A DNA stretch of 64,000 bases, from contig JALUAG010000072.1 of assembly GCA_027045875.1 (NCBI GenBank), positions 62,001-126,000 of the forward strand, written 5' to 3'. This stretch comes from Alphaproteobacteria bacterium. GTDB taxonomy: Bacteria > Pseudomonadota > Alphaproteobacteria > Geminicoccales > Geminicoccaceae. How positions within the stretch are numbered: the first letter of the stretch is position 1; each line of letters starts with the position of its first letter. Under the pieces are notes generated by a model, which was not told where the DNA came from, searched no databases, and saw only the letters and a program-made list of their open reading frames with translations. A program made the translations under genes and the position numbers. Positions 62,643 to 64,000 of the stretch are shown here, piece by piece.

Positions 62643-64000
62643 CTATGCCGGCGTCGAGGCCAAGCCCGGGTCGGTGGCACCCTTGGCGGCGGACCGTCCG
62701 GCACGCTCCGCCGCGAACAGCCCGCGCTCGAGCAAGGCCGCGAGGGCGCCCACGACTTCGGGATCGTACCGCTCGGGATGGTCCCAGAGATGGCCGAGCA
62801 CGGTCCGCGGCGGCAGGGCCTCGCGGTAGCTGCGAGGGCTCGTGCGGGCGCTGAACACGTCGGCCACGGCGAGGATCCGCGCTTCGAGACAGATGGCGCT
62901 CCCCTCGAGCCCCTCGGGATAGCCGCTGCCGTCGAGGCGCTCGTACATCTGATACAGGGCCGAACGCACCGGGGGCGGCAGCTCGAGCCCCTCGAGCACG
63001 TCCCGGAGATGCTCCGCGTGCCTGCGCATGCGCGCCTGTTCCTCCGGCGTGTGCCGGCCTTCCTTGCGCAGCAGGGAGCGGGGGACGAACAGCTTGCCGA
63101 TCTGGGAGAGCTCGGCGCAGACCCCGAGCATGTCGAGGCGCGAATCCTCGAGGCCCAGTTCGCGGCCGATCGCCCGGGCCACCGCACCCATCCGCTGGCT
63201 GTGACCGAGCAGATAGGGATCCGTCTTCTCGACCGCGCGCACGAGGGCCGCCACCGTCTGGCCGATGAGGCGCTCCCGCTCCTGCTGGCGCAGCACCCGT
63301 TCGGTGACGTCCCGGAGGGCCACGACCACCGCCTCCAGTTCCTCCTCACGCGGTGCCACCGCCAGCAGATCGAAGATGCGTCGGCGCCGCTGCAGCTCGA
63401 TCTCCACCGCCTGCCGACGCGCCACGCCACTGCGGCCGGCCTCGCGGGCGAGGCGGTCGAGGGCCGCCCGCAGACCGGCCGGCAGGTGCTCCTGCAGGGT
63501 CGAGGCGGAGACCCCGGCCGGCATTCCGGCCAGTTCTCGGAAGGCGGGATTGCCGTAGAGGCAGAGCCCGTCGCGGCCGTAGAGGGCGAGCGGATCGGGG
63601 AGATTCTCGGTGATCGCCGACAGCAGCCGGCGATGGCGGGCGATGTCGCGGCTGTAGCCGCGGTACTGGCGGGCGAGGGCATGCTGGTGGCGGCTCTGCA
63701 CCGACCACCACCAGCTCGAGGCGCCGAGCACCAGCACGAGCCCGGCGAGCGCTCCGAAGAAGAGGAGATTGCGCCGGTACTCGGCGAGCGGGGCATCGGC
63801 CAGGGCCGCGTTCATCCACTGCGCCAGCTGCCAGCCGGTACCGGGCACGGCGGCGGCGAGACCGTAGGCCGGCTCGCTGTCGCCGATCCGGCCCAGCACC
63901 ATGTCCGGCCCCGGCGGCGGCAGGTCGCCCGCCTCCATCAGGCTCGCGGTCTCGGCGCCGACGGCGAGCAGCCGCGCGCCGGCAGCGCTCTCGAACCGCA
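62643..64000 (-). CDS. PAS/HD-GYP-like signalling protein with degenerate HD motif (N-terminus beyond the window)
   Basis: The open frame runs from the right edge to 62643. It has a sensor remnant, a membrane helix (LLFFGALAGLVLVLGASSWWW), a PAS domain (NLPDPLALYGRDGLCLYGNP) and an HD-GYP-like domain. The first His is kept in GHSQRM and the GYP part in DGSGYPEG. The metal-binding HD pair is replaced in CAELSQIGKLFVP (Ser-Gln for His-Asp), and the usual HH before ERxDG is Met-Tyr. It is therefore probably not an active cyclic-di-GMP phosphodiesterase and may instead bind nucleotide or signal allosterically. Confidence 0.85.
   Translation of the reverse strand, partial: RFESAAGARLLAVGAETASLMEAGDLPPPGPDMVLGRIGDSEPAYGLAAAVPGTGWQLAQWMNAALADAPLAEYRRNLLFFGALAGLVLVLGASSWWWSVQSRHQHALARQYRGYSRDIARHRRLLSAITENLPDPLALYGRDGLCLYGNPAFRELAGMPAGVSASTLQEHLPAGLRAALDRLAREAGRSGVARRQAVEIELQRRRRIFDLLAVAPREEELEAVVVALRDVTERVLRQQERERLIGQTVAALVRAVEKTDPYLLGHSQRMGAVARAIGRELGLEDSRLDMLGVCAELSQIGKLFVPRSLLRKEGRHTPEEQARMRRHAEHLRDVLEGLELPPPVRSALYQMYERLDGSGYPEGLEGSAICLEARILAVADVFSARTSPRSYREALPPRTVLGHLWDHPERYDPEVVGALAALLERGLFAAERAGRSAAKGATDPGLASTPA

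Overview
The window is a GC-rich chromosomal segment from an alphaproteobacterium. This rests on gene content and order: an F1-only ATP synthase operon atpHAGDC without atpIBEF, linked tig-clpP-clpX-lon, linked trpF-trpB-trpA-accD-folC, aroA-cmk-rpsA-ihfB, a FYDLN-acid (TIGR02300-like) protein beside tRNA-Ala, and a GatCAB amidotransferase. GTG and TTG starts are frequent, and most operon neighbours overlap by 1 to 8 bases. I saw no insertion sequence, prophage, CRISPR array or rRNA gene.

Layout. 1-4528 (minus): edge-truncated amino-acid permease, gatCAB, small zinc-ribbon protein. 4759-9657 (plus): atpHAGDC. 9676-16710: Mrp-type ATPase (minus), hflK-hflC, a YjeT-like membrane protein and a DegP-like protease (plus), serB (minus), miaA (plus). 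16843-22272 (plus): ilvB-ilvN-ilvC, then an Ldh2-type dehydrogenase coupled to an RraA-like protein. 22350-40116 (minus): lon, clpX, clpP, tig, tRNA-Leu, then folC-accD-trpA-trpB-trpF-pyrF, an ornithine-cyclodeaminase-like gene, a LapA-like protein, ihfB, rpsA, cmk and aroA. 40276-40835 (plus): FYDLN-acid protein and tRNA-Ala. 52085-56949 (minus): a peptide-type ABC transporter and a 54-residue membrane peptide. 57174-60413 (plus): a sugar-type ABC importer lacking an ATPase. 60403-64000 (minus): xth, an arylsulfotransferase-like protein and an edge-truncated PAS/HD-GYP-like protein.

The most interesting part is 40931-51964, an accessory cluster of ten genes read on the minus strand. In transcription order it encodes a small secreted protein; a secreted protein made almost entirely of Met-Ser-Gly-Met and Gly-Gly repeats with two copies of a Trp/Cys decapeptide; a pentaheme cytochrome c; a Tat-exported DmsA-like molybdopterin oxidoreductase; its DmsB-like four-cluster subunit; a TorD-like chaperone; a multi-cluster ferredoxin-like protein; an unrecognised 152-residue protein; a membrane histidine kinase with two c-heme motifs in its sensor region; and a sigma54-type response regulator. 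Upstream of the first gene is a near-consensus -24/-12 sigma54 promoter, and about 110 and 180 bases upstream of the predicted start are two related inverted repeats placed like activator sites. The cluster therefore appears to carry its own sensor, activator and target promoter.

My working hypothesis, not proven here, is a periplasmic oxidant-defence or sulfoxide-respiration module. The methionine-rich protein would act as a sacrificial or repeatedly oxidised substrate, and the cytochrome-linked molybdoenzyme would reduce sulfoxides. The idea resembles the MrpX/YedY1 system of Azospira but uses a different enzyme family.
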